A stretch of DNA of 64,000 nt from Sistotremastrum niveocremeum HHB9708 (lineage: Eukaryota > Basidiomycota > Agaricomycetes > Sistotremastrales > Sistotremastraceae), in assembly GCA_001630475.1 (NCBI GenBank), contig KV419437.1:186001-250000 (forward strand), read 5' to 3'. The translations under genes were made by a program, and so were the position numbers. This document shows, piece after piece, positions 1 through 14,587 of the stretch. Under the pieces are notes generated by a model. It was not told the origin of the DNA. It ran no database searches and was given only the letters and a program-made list of their open reading frames with translations. Position 1 is the first letter of the stretch, and each line of letters opens with the position of its first letter.

Positions 1-2055
1 GGCGGGGCGGCGGATCGGTACCCTTTCGTTTTGCTATGGTTGGTTGGAATTTGCTTCCGCCCGCCCTGTGCCTCCACACGACTTGGGCGCCAAGGCCAAG
101 GAATTCAGCGGTACTCCTGGTACTCCTCGTTCGGCGAAATCGTGACGTGCCACCGACCACACCACACCACCACTAATCCAATCGAGTCCAATCGAGTCCA
201 TGTCCAGTTTCGGAGGATTGTCCCATCGCAAGCTCATCAGCCAAATCGGCGTAGCTGCTGATTGTCACCACGCGTCGCTGGCATTTGCTTTTCGTGCCTT
301 CATTCCGGCACTGCATTAGTCACTTCATCCATCATCCATCATCCACCATCCACCATCATTATCTCGCCATGAATCACAGGGGAACACAGCAGAAGACAGG
401 GGAGGAATCGGGAAGAGAAGACGGAATATTGAGAGGGAAGGCCGGGAGAGAGTAGTGTAGATTAATCGTAATCCTATTCGCCAATTAGTGTTAGTTAGTT
501 AGTTGTAATCGCATTTGCATATGCAAAGCGTCCAGGTGGCGCTATTGCTTCCTTCTTCCATCTGCAGCTTGAGTCCTATTGCTATTGCCATTGCCACTGG
601 CCGATTTCCTCCAATGGGCCTGAGGAAACCCTTTGAGGAATTCCTCTCAACTGGGGTATGGGTATGGGATGGTTGCACGTGCATCCATGCTATGCATGCA
701 CACATCGGATGTTCGATACGACGCGATTATATCGTGTCGTACCGTACCGTATGGTAATGGTTACTACGTATACCATTCCATTCCAAATCGTGCAACCACA
801 CAGTGGTCTCATCGATATCCATATGCAACCCGGCCGAGCGATCGCGAATCGCGAGGGTAAAAGCCAGGATAAGGATCCTGGGTCCTAAGACTATCCATTG
901 TTGTAAGTTCAAGACGTAAATGGGAACACTCACCCATCACATCCTATCCTATCTCATCCCGACCCGAATTGAGAAATCCGAATTGAGAAGCCTGCGTCCA
1001 AGACCCGAGAGCAAAGACTGGCAATTCAAAGGTTTAATGAAAAAGTCCCGTCCCGTGCCATGTCTCACATAGTTTGGTTCTGAACGCATATAATCCATTG
1101 ACCAATGGACTAATTGACCATGGCTTGCCAAATGGGGCTCCGAGTCCGAGTCTGAGACTCCTCCCTTCTTTCGTTCTTCTTTCGCGGATGTATTCCTGCT
1201 TTACGGTAATGACGTGTTTGTTTGAATGGAATAGCTAGTCCCGCTCAATATTCGCCTTCCTCCAGATGATTCGTCCATTGCGAATCCGGGTTCAGGTGAT
1301 TTGCGGATTCGCAGGATCGTTCGTCGGGTTCAAGGACAGGTGATTTCATCCTTGGGTGCACCGGTGGACGATCCACGCTCAGGTCTCAGGTTCTCAATAG
1401 AACCAAAACGGATGTCCCGGGCTCTAAGACGATCCCTGTTGCCTATTGAGCACAAGGCGTCAAAGTCGCACTAAATAAGTCTAGTAACGCATTGGTTTAG
1501 CAACGATCCACCGTCAATGGCATTAGATAAATGAATTGGATAAACCAACGTTAACGTACGTGATAGTCTCACTGTCTCAGAGTGGTCAAGTCCCATTAAC
1601 GCATGGTAATTAACGGCGATAAGCCTCGCGAGTCGATTCAATGGTTAATATTGATAAAGCGAGACGCTTAGACATGGGGATGGGCGCGGGGCTTGTGCTA
1701 GAGCTCGTTGAGGAATGAGGCCATGCTGAGTGTAAGTAAGCTAAGTTGAATTTCTGAGTCAGACGTTAGCCGAGCACGATGTCTACAACGAGGCAGGCAC
1801 GCCACTCTACGGCTCCGACTCGTGGCTTCCTCGTGTCATCTCCAAAATAAAAGGAATAGATTACATATATTATTCCAGTACAACACACATTTTAAATTAC
1901 TACACAAGAGGACTGGATGCACGGAAGAGCGAGCTGTACAGAGAAAAGAGAGAAGATAAGGAATATACCGAATATATCATCCTAGCCATAATAGCCGTTT
2001 GACCCCATATTCTAATTTAGAATAGACCGAAGTCGCTCTCTGTGCTTCAGCAAGA
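1..2055. other. Intergenic stretch, no gene seen
   Basis: No reading frame in this stretch looks coding: the ORFs are short, arginine/serine-rich shadows with no splice partners. Short direct repeats are visible, such as ATCGAGTCCA twice in a row near 181-200, CATC/CCAT-rich runs near 325-357, and CCGAATTGAGAA twice near 965-990. It lies downstream of the minus-strand SAC phosphatase gene, so the right end probably holds that gene's 3' untranslated region. Confidence 0.6.
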
Positions 2056-5000
2056 CTAGATCAAATAAGGAATCGACTCAGAATCGTCAAGCGGAACTCC
2101 GAATAATACAACGTACCTAACAATATCCTCTTCCACAACGCATTGCTTCCGGCCATTCGTCCTAATCTCATAAGCACGTCTTATAGCAGTCACAATCAAA
2201 TCCACAGATTCTCGACAACTCGTAGGCAAGGAACACGATTCGTCGCCTTCGATTCCTTGGGATACGTATGGTGTTGCCGAGTCAACCGGTAGAGCTTTGA
2301 ACGCGGCTGTGGTCAGTTGATGGCCGGCTGCTAAAGAAGCGTTGGTGAGGATCTGGGAAAGTAGAGTCGACGCCCGTCCGATGGCTTGTGGTCTCTTGGG
2401 AATCTGTGGAGTGGAAGTGGAACTGCCGGACGAGCCAGATTTGGAAGACGCCTTCGACATCGAGTCGTTCACTGTATTCCGGACGGAATAACTGCGCACC
2501 CGGGTTTCCTGCCCGGAGTTGACGAACGAGACGACGAAGCCGGAATTTTGCTCTGGGTCGCGACTGCCTTCTTCGAGTGGTGATAGGATGTAGGCTCCTA
2601 ATGGAGAAACAGCCCTTTCTTAGAAAAGGGACCCTTCCTTGATGATGGCATCCTTACCTTTTCGAATCTCGGTGACATCTTCCAAAGGCACCCGTGTGAA
2701 AACTTGTACCTTTTCCATCCCGTAGTCATACTGCACAATGTACAGTGCTGCGTTGGACTGCGATGGTCATTATACCAATCAACAAGTTGCAGAGAGTAAG
2801 GACGAGCATATGCGCACCAGTAGCAGAATTTTCTCCACGAACTTCTCGGTGAGTCGAGTGTCGAAATCCACGGGTCCAAGCAAAGTCCATCCGTAACACA
2901 ACAGTTCATCTTCTGGAAGCAATGTCTCGGAACAACTCTCGATGGCTGCGGCCCGGACTTTGGACAGTCTTATCAGATCGTGTGGATCTGTCGAAGACAA
3001 TTTCACCAAGAATTCAGAGAAAACCGATAGACTTCGATGGCCGAGCATGTAGTCAATAACCGACTGGTGGAACCAATCCGAGAACGTCGAACTAAACACA
3101 CTAAAATAATCCGTCAGTGGGTTGCATGCCCTGCGTACTCCGGAGACACGTACCGAGCAATGGAGTTCATCCCATCATGAAGAATGCCCCCAAAATCACG
3201 TTTCCCCGTTCTAACAGAAGGTGAGAATGAGTACCTCCTTGGCTTAGCTTCCTCGTACCTCGTATAATCGCTCTGTCGAGGGGCGAGGCTGTTAGTGCGA
3301 TGCGCTGGCATCAGTTTGAGACTATACCTTCAACGCAGTCGTGCCGGCACTATGAAACCAGGCGTCAGCGTCGGGCCGTGCGACAGAGGAGAGCCAACCC
3401 ACTATTCTCTGCTGATCATGTCCCCGTTATTAGCCCACACTGCGCCCGATCTCAGCGTCACCTTAATAAAACAATTCTTCGCTTACTATCATTGAAAACA
3501 ACATCGACTTCGCTCCTTGCACTCAGTGCGTATACCGCGATTCCAATGCTGGACAGCTGAGTTTGTAAAACGCTTCTCGCGAAAGCCGACTGAGAGACGC
3601 TGTGAGTGGAAGTTCGGGAGAGCCCGGAATGGAAGGAAAGCACACCTCAACAACGTTGGTTCGATCCAGGCAATCGATGCAGTTGATTCGAAAGACGCCC
3701 TTTTGCTGTGAGAGGATCTTCTTGTCTGAGATCCACAGGAATCTAAGGTTCTAGGGTCAGAAGGTCGGACGACGTAATTATTGCCTCAGCGTACCCCTGC
3801 GTCTGAAAAGTGTCGTCCAGGGTCTCGATCAGACTCGCTATCTTCTCATACCTAGGGGTGCCCCTATGAGTGACGTGATGGAGAGGGCCTAATATCCTCA
3901 CGCACCGCATGCCTTTCAGTTCTTCATGGAAGTCGTAGCTTGATGAAAGTTTAGCAAATACCCGATTGCCGCCGACACTTCACGTACTCATAGTAACTGT
4001 GTTCGTTATATGAGCGTTATTCAAGGGAGTAGTCAATTCACGTACCAGACATCAGGTGAGTTCATATCCGCTACAGTTTCCTTATACGCTTTACTGAGAG
4101 GAGCTTCTTTTCCTTTTTGACCGGCCAAATTAACGATAGTCTGTCAGGTGGGTCAACACTACATAGCAACGCCTCATGCACTGATGATTTACGTTGGTTC
4201 CATAATGCCCCACTGACTTGTCAAAGTGTCTACTCAAGGTTTCAACTTGTTGTTCCTGAGTTCGATCAGTCGATAGCTGAGGTATGGGCTTGATAGTGTT
4301 TCCCAGTTGCGACCAAAACAGAGGTACTGTGGATTACATTAATGAATGATTGGGAACTATTGCAAAACGCTTACTTGATCCTCTGATCTGAATGAAAGTG
4401 AAGATATGATTTTGTTTCTCTCGCTGATCAATACTGTAGTAAGCCATTCAATGACTCGGCGACTTCTGAATAGACTCACTGTGACCTGCATGATAGTTTC
4501 AGTTTCGACGTAATTCGCGACATCCGCGTTGTCGTCAATACCGCGCCGTTGATATCGAAGTCCAGCTCGATTTTTTGACCTTCTCGAAATTACAGTGTAG
4601 TGAACGGGGATACGAATATCTTCGGAAGTAGAGACCGATTCGTCATTCTCACTTGCCGATATCGTGAAGGAAGCAGTTTGGCAGAAGCCTTGCATGATGG
4701 GTATAATGTAAGAGTGGAGCTAGTGCGTTATTCAACAAGGCGAGTCGAAGAGAATGATGAAATGAACTCACTCCAGCGTCAGCGAATTCGCTAGTCAATT
4801 GTTCGTTCCACCAGAAATGAGGGTCAAAGCGTCTCCAGAGAGGCAATGTGGCGTGGGGTTCGTCAAATGGATCGTGTTCGTTCTCGATGAAGGATTCAGG
4901 GATTATATTGGAAGTCAAATGTTCGTTTGGTGCATCTTTTTCTAGTTCGGCCATCATGCGTATCTTCCACTGCAAAGAGTGGCTGATATCTAGTCAAATT

Positions 5001-6130
5001 ATTCATTGTTCGTCCGTCATGAACTTATGGATTAAACATACCGCATGAGTAGGAAAAGAGCATTCCTCCTTTGGTGAACTCTTTAATAGCTTCACGGAGA
5101 ATTTTGTCGTCGAGCTCAGAATGGTGTTCTTCTGCCATCTCTGGCTCCGGTATAGTTACCGCACTCGCTTTCTTCAGCTTATTCTCCAAGGATTGATCAG
5201 CAGAAGGTTCGATGGGCGATGGTGCAGCTTCATGGTGCCAGGAAGCCAGCCGGGAGTGCAGTGGTTTGACGAGGTATGTCGGGGAGATGTTCCCTGGAGA
5301 TGATGTTCCCGAGGATGGCCCAGATGAGTCAGACGAATAATCTGATTCCCGACTCTCGTAGTCGGCCTTGGTGGGTTCCAAGAACTTGATCTTGGTTACG
5401 CGGGGTTTCGTCGACGTGCTCCCGCCCTTCGATGAAGGAGTCTTTGCCATCATGTTCGCTTCAAACGGATTTGGACCAGAGGGCGTCGACATCACGACCG
5501 CAGGCGTTCTGGCATGCTTAGCGTTAATGGCGCTGATAACCAGTTTGGCACCTTCGTAATGGAGTGGTATCGCGCTTGCGGCTTTGATTGAGTAGACCAT
5601 TCTGGATTCATGAAGCACTAGGAATGTCTTTGGTTCATTGGATGATCAAAATGGGTGCATATAATGGTGTACTCACAGTGTCCACTATGCTTCCGACCCG
5701 TTATGACAATCACGAATGCATCTGTCAAATCTCAGAATTTCTGGCCAAAACTACTCTGCAACAGACTTGTCTTACCACAGTATAATCTCATTATACCGAT
5801 GATGCCCCACACTCTTGCTGCCGATGTCCAATCCAAGTCATCTTCAACGCTATCCGGAATTTCAAGAATACGGCCTTCCTTTCCCCACTCAAACTTCAAG
5901 ATGTTCTGCACATCGCTGTGTGAGTCGATATCTGGCCTAAAGAACAATCCTTTTTTCGTCGCGAGCACCAATATTCGACTATACGGGCATGGATGGGGTA
6001 ATGGCGGTACGGTGAACTTTGGTAGTAAAGTTGCTGCCACGCCTGCGTGCAACGCTGAGGCCACAGAGGTCAATCCAGGGAGGGGGATTGTCAGCGTCGG
6101 TTTCTTGGACTTGTTGAAGATTCTCTTCAT
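2056..6130 (-). CDS. SAC-domain phosphoinositide phosphatase (INPP5F/Sac2-like)
   Basis: This predicted lipid phosphatase removes phosphate from phosphoinositides on endosomal or plasma membranes. The spliced protein shows the SAC family signatures in order: a Ser-rich insert, SYSCGDISHSLQ (about 5.07-4.99 kb), [26 protein letters not shown], and [17 protein letters not shown] followed by NYVETE (4.6-4.5 kb). The catalytic C-x5-R-T motif reads NCIDCLDRT at about 3.64-3.67 kb. Downstream are the SAC tail and a second domain containing [15 protein letters not shown], which matches the hSac2-type C-terminal extension better than Sac1, since no C-terminal membrane segments are seen. The start is the ATG at 6130; an upstream TTG in frame is not used. 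Many short introns interrupt the gene. The stop lies at 2056-2058. The start is 170 bp from the stop of PRE2 on the same strand. The INPP5F-like assignment is inference from domain order. Confidence 0.85.
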
Positions 6131-6300
6131 GGAGAGCAGCAAGAACTGGAGCGCCGCGCATGAGACAAAGAGGAGTATCGCCTATAAGCGCTCGGACTCC
6201 GAGATCGACTTTGGTAGCTTGCTCCCGCTTCGTATTCCTCATCAAGAACTGACGCGTTCTGCCTACTATCACCGTACTGATCTGATTACAATAACTTATC

Positions 6301-7672
<1,372 letters not shown>

Positions 7673-7759
7673 AAGAACGAAATGAACGAATTATTCACGT
7701 ATTCTGATTAAGTAAAGGATAGCAATATGTGCAAAGCAAGATACAGTAGTAGAGATAAA

Positions 7760-10700
7760 TCAAGGACCGTCTCGTAAGAAACCAAGTGTGCCTAAGGAGC
7801 TTGCTATCAGCTCGAGCACTTTTCCACTTTTCTTCATCTGCACATCCATCAACTCCACGAGCTTATCCTTCAGCTCAACATTCTCAACGAGAACCTCCCC
7901 GTGCATCCGCAGAAACACATTCAACAGCGTCTGGACTAACTCGAAATCTCTGTGAGATATCAGTCGTCGTTCTATAGCTGCCATAAACGTGGAGATATCG
8001 TCTAATGACACTAATGACCGCAGTTCTAGATCAATGGCAGCTGGACTTAAGTTCTTGATGTAGTCAAAGAATGCGTCGTCTGTACAAAGACTTGTGTTAG
8101 TTGAGCTTCAAGAGTACGCGACGGACAGGCTTACAATTTCCTTCGGCGTCTTCTTTATGTAACACCTCTTGGAATTGAGTCTTCAAGTTTGCTGCAGCAT
8201 TAGGTAAATGTTTCGTCGATTTCTTGGACTCTGATGTCTTGGCCGCCTTTTCAACATCGAAGCGGTGGTCGACCCCGGGCAAGGTGGGTAAGAAGAAAGG
8301 TGCCTTTTCGGGGACCTTCGGAGGTTCTTTAGGTTTATTCCGTCTCTGTAAAGTCATCAGAATATGTTTCTCTACGGGCACGAAATTCAATACCTGTATG
8401 ACGTCGAAGTTGAGCAAGGTCTGCCAACGGCTCCGAGGAAGTAATGTTAATGTGATAAGCTCTCCTTCTAACTGGTCCGGGGATATCGTCGGGTTCGCAG
8501 GCTTGGCATCGTTGATGTTCAACGTAGCCAATTCGTCAAGAGCTATTCGTTATCTTCAGATGAAATCCAACAGTCTCAAGGAAGAGTTACATACCTTCAT
8601 CTTCTGCAGTTCCCTGCATCGACGGCAAGCCTACAGATACCAGACTCTCGTCTTGATCTAATATTCGGAGGGCGACTTCTCCATATTGCGACCGGTTGGC
8701 CCTGAACAAAGCATCGTCAGCTCGATAACAAACTTCATGAGACAGAGAACCGAACCAGAGATAGATGCCGACGCTGTCCACATGCGCAGTAGCAAGGAAA
8801 TCCCCAGTGGGAGAGAACGCTATACTAGTCGCGACACTACTCGTCTTGAAAGCATCGATCATTCTACCAGTGGGGACGTCGAATGTACGAATGGCAGAAT
8901 CCAAAGACGTTGCGATGAGCCATCTTGAATCGGGGGAGAAGTCAATGTCGAGAATACGTCCGCGGAATCCTCGAAGTTCACGGACGATACGCGTCGTCTC
9001 AATGTCGATGATGCGCACAATGAGGTCATCGCATACGACGGCCAGGAGGCCGTTATCGCGTTGAAGGAGGATGGAGGTCGCTGATGAAGGGAGTATCAGA
9101 GTTGATGTTAACTCTGTTGAATGGAAATCGAAGAACTGCACATGAAATGGCTATTAGTCTACGCAGTTCTTCTCAAGCAGATAACGCACGTTTATCGTCC
9201 CATCCAAGGTAGCCACCACAACAATTCTATTCAGTGCGTCCGTAGCAAGTCCAGTAACCGTCCTCTCGCTCTTCTTAGCTTTGAAGACGTTTGAAACCTC
9301 CGCAGGGACAGGAGGAAGCTTGAACGTCTTCCGTTTGATGCCACTCTGCATATTCCACATCCCAATGACGCCCATCGCACTAGCCGCAAGACCAAAATTC
9401 CCACAAGCGCTAACGCAAACGGCCTGAACAGCACCTTGGGGTTGGGACTTTGAGTTCTTCTCATCTTTCTGCGAGTGAACGCCGAAATGATATGAACCCA
9501 GTTTCTTGTTCTGGACTGTCCAGGTTCTTGCGAATGAGTCGCCGGTGTGGGCGGTGAGAACATCATCCCAGTCTTTCGATCGGGTGTTCGAGAAGGCTAA
9601 TGTGCTGATGGATGGAAGTTTGAGAGAAGCTAGTGGGATGGAAAGATTGGTCGCTTTCTTAGCCAGGGGGCCTGAGGTTCTCGTCAACATCTCGTCAGCG
9701 ATCGTCTGACGGACACCTACCTTGGGAGAGCTCAAAAGACCGCGAATCTCGTACAACACTAGTGTACCGCAGAGATCGATCTCTTGACGCCGTTAACAAG
9801 GCTTTGCCGTCTGAGCCGTAGAAACGTATCAAATGAGGAGGGGCGTGGTGCCCTGAGCGGAATTTGAGAAGTCGAGGAGGAGCTGTGGGCGATTCGAAGA
9901 ACCATTGCTACACGAACTAAATCAGAGCCGTCCCAAACGGAGAAAGATTGCTTTACCTTGACGCTGTTGTCTTCTCCCGAGGTCACGAGAACCGGTTGGC
10001 CTGGAATCCATTCCAATGCCGTAATAGGTGCGTCATGTGCTCCTCTGAGGACATGCAAAAGTCGTCCGCCTTCGTTGAGGTCCCATAATACAACATGGCC
10101 CGCAGAAGAGGCACTAGCCAAAACACTTTCGCCATCTATACAATACGTGTCAATTTTTGGATGATAGACTCGGAATGATGGTGCTCACGAACCGCCTCTA
10201 AAGCCCAATGATCGAACAGCGCCGCCCTCTTGGAACATTCGCATAAGTCGCTCATCAGTCCTGATGTCGTACACTGAAATTTCGCCAGATGCGAATCCAA
10301 CAGCAACTACATCAATCGCAGGAGATTGAACAAGAGCAGTGATAGGTGAAGGTGAATCGGCCAACGAATCGGCCGCAAAGCGGTGTATGCGGGTTTTGGT
10401 GCTAAGGTTCCAGAGTTCCAAAATTCCTTGCGTACTGCCAACCAGGACTTTGTTAATGTAAGTGGCTGGATGGATGACGGTCGTGGCGGTGATATCGTTG
10501 GCAAATTCAAGGGTTGAAATGAGCTCTGTAAAATCATGAGCTTCTGAGGTTAAGCATGAACGTCTTGCAGGCTGACCGTAGGTTTTAGTACTCCATGCTA
10601 GTAAGCGTCGCCCGTCCGTAGTCAGCGCGAGCAATTGATCCCCAAACACCAAAAGCGAGGTGAAGGGTGTCCCTAGAGGGTTTTCGAGACGGTGTACCTA

Positions 10701-11163
10701 GAAGCGACATTTGAGCCACCGTTCTAAAGGCATGGTTTAATAGTGCGCACCTGCTTCCCTCTCTCGAATTTCAAGACGTATGCACCAACCGCTGCCCATA
10801 CGAAGTCTCCATCCAATGCTAGTGAAGATATTTGCTCCTCTGTCTGCGCTCCTGCACAGAGCGTCAGAGTACGAAATTCTATAGCACTGACAACCTACCA
10901 ACGAATAGCAGCGTCATCTTCCCTCCCTCCCACAAGGCCCACTCCCGTCCCAGGCAAGTTAATATGTGTATTCTGGGTCCAGATGACGCGCCCTTGTATG
11001 ATCGAACTTGCAGGACGAATGGAACATTATTCGTTACGAAGCCGAGAGCTCGGAAAGGTGCAAAAAGTTGAGTTGAGGGTGTGGAAGTAGATGGCTCTGG
11101 TTCGGCACGTAATTTTTTGCGAGGGCGGGTGCTCTCATCTTTGCTGATTAGTCCAGGACTCAT
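7760..11163 (-). CDS. UTP21: SSU processome WD40 protein Utp21 (WDR36)
   Basis: This subunit of the small-subunit processome (UTP-B complex) acts in nucleolar 18S pre-rRNA processing. From the ATG at 11163 the protein starts with a short basic region (RPRKKLR) and then runs through two WD40 propellers: blades such as GHVVLWDLNEGGRLLHVL, VLVTSGEDNSVK, GVIGMWNMQSG, VVCDDLIVRIIDIET and DSRWLIATSLDSAIRTFD are visible from 10.6 to 8.7 kb. The Utp21-specific C-terminal domain follows, with LLPRSRWQTLLNFDVI, RNKPKEPPKVPEKAPFFLP and an all-helical tail ending LGTLGFLRDGP. About ten short introns interrupt it. The conserved tail makes Utp21 much more likely than Pwp2 or another UTP WD40 protein. It is divergent from the mS38 gene across about 1 kb. 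Confidence 0.92.
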
Positions 11164-12177
11164 TATCTACCCCAATAGAGCCTGCCTAGGGAGATGCAGA
11201 ACAGCCAGAAGGGACGAAAATAAAATTGAGTGACGGCGTGACGAGCGCGGCTGAGGCGCCCGTTTCGACTTCGAATTGCTTCGAGTTTGAGTGCAGACAA
11301 TTTCAAGGCTCTAAAGTGTATTTTGAATGTGCAAGATTATAGTTCATGACGGGATATCTATATCATTTTAAAGATTCACAACTTTCAGTCAACTTCTCTC
11401 AGCCCCACTTGCACTCTCATGGAGTTGTAGAGAGCCTGAGGTAGATTTCCGGCCAGTTGGACTGAAATGATGGATGATTTCACACTAGGCCTGGTAGCCT
11501 CATTGTGGGAAAACCACTCCGCGATGATCTGAGGCCCTCAGAGATCAGACTGATCCAAAAGTACCTCGTCCGTGGAGAACACATCAGAGAAGACGTCGCC
11601 GACGTCGCCTTTAGGAGCTTCAAACTTGTGTGAGTACCCTAGATGGGTAGGAGAGCACACCCAAAGATATCGGGAACCCATCCAATGCCAAATCATGGAG
11701 ATCCAGGAAAGTAACAGTCTAAGTGGCAGTTGAGCATCATTTTCATCGGCCCCAAGTGTCGGATGCTCGAAGGACAATCAGAGATTGGTCGCCGACACAG
11801 ATTCAAAGGGCACCATGGATTGAGGTACATGCGCTTCCATCGCAATAGGTCCAGGACATCCAAGTCGTCGTCTATCAGAAGACCGAAAAACGAGCGACAA
11901 TCCAACGCGATCCCGGAATCTCGACACAGACCAGACATAAATGATAAGCAGAACCTTATATGGATGTCGTAGAGAGAATTGATAGCAGTGCTTGCCCTAT
12001 GAGCTCGCCGTAGAAATGAAGCCGGTAAAGTCGCGGACTCGGAGGTGAAAGCACTGAGGCGGAGCTTGCGGAATCGCATCAGTCAGAGCTGGGCTTAGTG
12101 CAACCAACACCACAGCCCCCTCTTGCATCGTTTCCTCATAACCCTCGTCCATCGGACGAGTCGACATCAAGTCATAG
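11164..12177. other. Divergent intergenic region with a possible decayed ORF
   Basis: This 1 kb separates the starts of UTP21 (minus) and the mS38 gene (plus) and should hold both promoters. On the minus strand two overlapping frames look partly coding: 12079-11693, which starts with ATG and contains the phrase FFGLLIDDDLDVLDLLRWKR, and 11777-11538, which contains SFEHPTLGADENDAQLPLR. No clean splice chain joins them. They could be a short unknown gene or the relic of one; I see no family signature. Confidence 0.3.
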
Positions 12178-13115
12178 ATGTCCTCAACACTCACTCGAAT
12201 ATTCCAGCAAACGTCCAATGTCTCTCTTCTAGCCTCGCGGCGCTCATACTCTTTCTTCTCTTCTAAGCCCGGCCGTGGTGGTAGATACTTCAATTCTACT
12301 AAGCCTCCAAAGGTCCCTGCGACTGCTACTGCGACTAGTGCGACCACAGAGAAGGTTGTCCAGGTCGATGGAGGGAATGGGAGTGAGCAGAAGGCTGTCG
12401 CCGAGGAGCCGTCGCCGCCTGCAAATCCTGCATACAAGGCAGAGGAGCAGTCGATAACCGCGGCCACTTCGTCTCCAAAGCCCAACACCTCTCCATCGTC
12501 GCCACTCCCCAATCTTCAGCATAATTTATTACCACTTCCGCCACATCGATCACTCTCTTCACAATCTCTGAACATGCATAACTTCTTCTCCTTGCATCGT
12601 CCACTCCTCCTTGTCACTCAACCAATGACATCTCTATTCGAGTCACCAAACTCACCTCTTCTTCCCTCGACCTCATCCTCCAGCTCGTCAAAAGATCAGC
12701 AAACTTTGATGGATGAACTCGAACGTCGAGATTCTCAGGATTTGTCACCTGAGGCTGACGCAGAGGCCGCTCGTTTATTGGCTCGTGCGCTCGTGGTGCA
12801 TCGTGTGGGATCGACTCTGGATTGGGAGAATGTGCTCGCACACCTTGGCGATAAGGAGAGCATGCTGAACAGGCGAGCAGTCGAGGATGAGATTGTGAGA
12901 GGACGTATCCTTATGGATAGTACAAAGAGGAAACGGAGAAAGAAGATGACGAAACACAAGTGCGTTGTCTCCTTTTCTTTTGAGACTCATGTCTCACCTA
13001 CTTTACGCCTAGGTTGAAGAAACGACGAAAGGTATGATACCCCTTGTTCCCGCAGTAACCCAACTGACACCTCTCTTAGCTGCAACGTGCGGACCGTCGA
13101 CGACTTGGGAAATAG
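12178..13115 (+). CDS. COX24: Mitochondrial small-subunit ribosomal protein mS38 (Cox24/AURKAIP1 family)
   Basis: This component of the mitochondrial 37S ribosomal subunit is 278 residues long when spliced. The N-terminus (QQTSNVSLLASRRSYSFFSS) is Arg/Ser-rich without acids, as expected of a mitochondrial presequence. A long low-complexity Pro/Ser/Ala middle follows. The extreme C-terminus carries the family signature: RKRRKKMTKHK joined across introns to LKKRRKLQRADRRRLGK, the lysine/arginine-rich helix that defines mS38. The splice pattern is exon 1 to 12959, a 19-nt exon at 13013-13031, and the last exon 13080-13115; all junctions are GT-AG and keep frame. The family signature lies entirely across these last three exons, so a predictor that misses the micro-exon would lose it. 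Confidence 0.88.
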
Positions 13116-13406
13116 CCTCTCGCTCGCATAGGTGTATAGACGTAATCTAACTTCACGATCAATTTTATCACATTCCACCTCATCGGACTATGGGTAGCCC
13201 CATTCTTCACGTTCAGGCTCATGATTCTACCAGGATCGTAATCGAACAATTGATAATCAGATTGCGCTACACTAAGTATTGTCGGTTCTATTAGATACGA
13301 TACATGCGTGACCATCATTAATTAAGGCTACAAAGATTAAACCAATGCGTGTGCTTTTCGTGAATTTCGTAGTGTCCGTGAATGAATCAAAATGAAGGCC
13401 TGCAGG

Positions 13407-14587
13407 TCAAGTAACGGTGACGATTTCACCCCTGCCGTCTTTCAGAACTACCACCTCGATGACCAGTTTCTCGCCTGTGTCAAGGCAGACCACATTGGTG
13501 AGATCTGTGGGATCGGTCTTGATCCCGCGGCGTTCCATGAACGCCCGGCCGAGGATGACGTCGAAATGGGTTTCCTCGGATAGGTAAACGGAGTGAGTCG
13601 TCGTAGTCTCTCCGAGAGTGATGGGCCATTGTCCGATACTAAAGCGGCGGATTAGTACATACTAGGGTAGTGTAGGCGTGAACTTACTTGACGAGACCGC
13701 CATATCCGTACAAACCCGGCGCAGCGTCAGCGGGGATGAACCCATTTCGCAGAGCAAAATTTCTCGAAATATAAACATGTCGGTACCCGTTCTTCAGGAG
13801 CATCCGCACTGAGAGAGATAGTCAGCTTTCAATGATGGAAAGAAAAGTCAATCGAGAACTGACCTCCTTTGACGGCACCAATGCTACCGACAACAGTCCG
13901 CACGCCATTTTCGTTGTTAAATTTCATGAAGTCCTTCTTGTACTGCGGGAGATTGTCTTCAGGGTGATGGACGCTCTTGCCATTAATACTCAGAGCCTTT
14001 TTGGTGCTCTTCTTCGATCTCGTGCTCTTTCCGCTGACACTCCTAGTCGTTGATGATGCCACGCCTGCGGAGAGAGCAGGCGACACGGGACGATAGAGAT
14101 AAAATAATTTGTTGCCTTCCCCAGTCGTTGGAAGAGGTACATTAGGATTTTTCAGATGGATGGTTGGCGGTTGAGTAGTCGCATGACGCCATGCGAATAT
14201 TGAATAATCGGAATCTACACGACGGAGATCGTCAGATCAGACGACGACTCCAGATAATCGACACTCACCATCATCTAGATTCCAAACACCCCCATTCCAT
14301 AGATATTTGATCCAGCCAGGTCCTATCCTCTCTCCTCTGGCACCAGTAGCAGCGTCGCTCTTCCTGCTCAATTTATCGTAAATTCCGTCTAGCGATTCTT
14401 CCTGCAAGGCATGGACAATCGAAAACGAGGTTGAGGGAGTATGGACATCGATAATTGAGGGGGCGGCATTTGGGGGTATTGAAGTGGCCATGATGAGGTT
14501 GGGAGGAGGGGTTCGTTGACCAAAGCTCGAACCGCTCTGGGAAGGTGATGAGCTCGATCGTGAGGCGGGCCGATATCGCCGAGACAT
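13407..14587 (-). CDS. Conserved fungal protein of unknown function, retropepsin-like C-terminal fold
   Basis: The spliced protein has a Ser/Pro-rich N-terminus, a middle block with GPGWIKYLWNGGVWNLDD and DYSIFAWRHATTQPPTI, a basic Ser/Thr/Lys linker (RSKKSTKKALSINGKSV), and a C-terminal domain of about 125 residues. That domain contains VRMLLKNGYRHVYISRNFA, GFIPADAAPGLYGYGGLVK, IGQWPITLG and HFDVILGRAFMERRGI. The phrase DVILGRAFM...GIKTDP resembles the second conserved block of retropepsin-type aspartic proteases (ILG followed by an aromatic residue and a later hydrophobic turn). No DTG/DSG catalytic motif is seen at the expected place, so it is probably a non-catalytic relative. This is inference from pattern only. 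Introns are short, with donors near 14.27, 13.86 and 13.69 kb. It converges with the mS38 gene, 291 bp apart. Confidence 0.75.

Noticed and set aside
3636-3664. A GGTTCGATCC box-like string suggesting a tRNA
   Set aside because: On the minus strand it encodes the NCIDCLDRT catalytic motif of the SAC phosphatase, and no cloverleaf is present.
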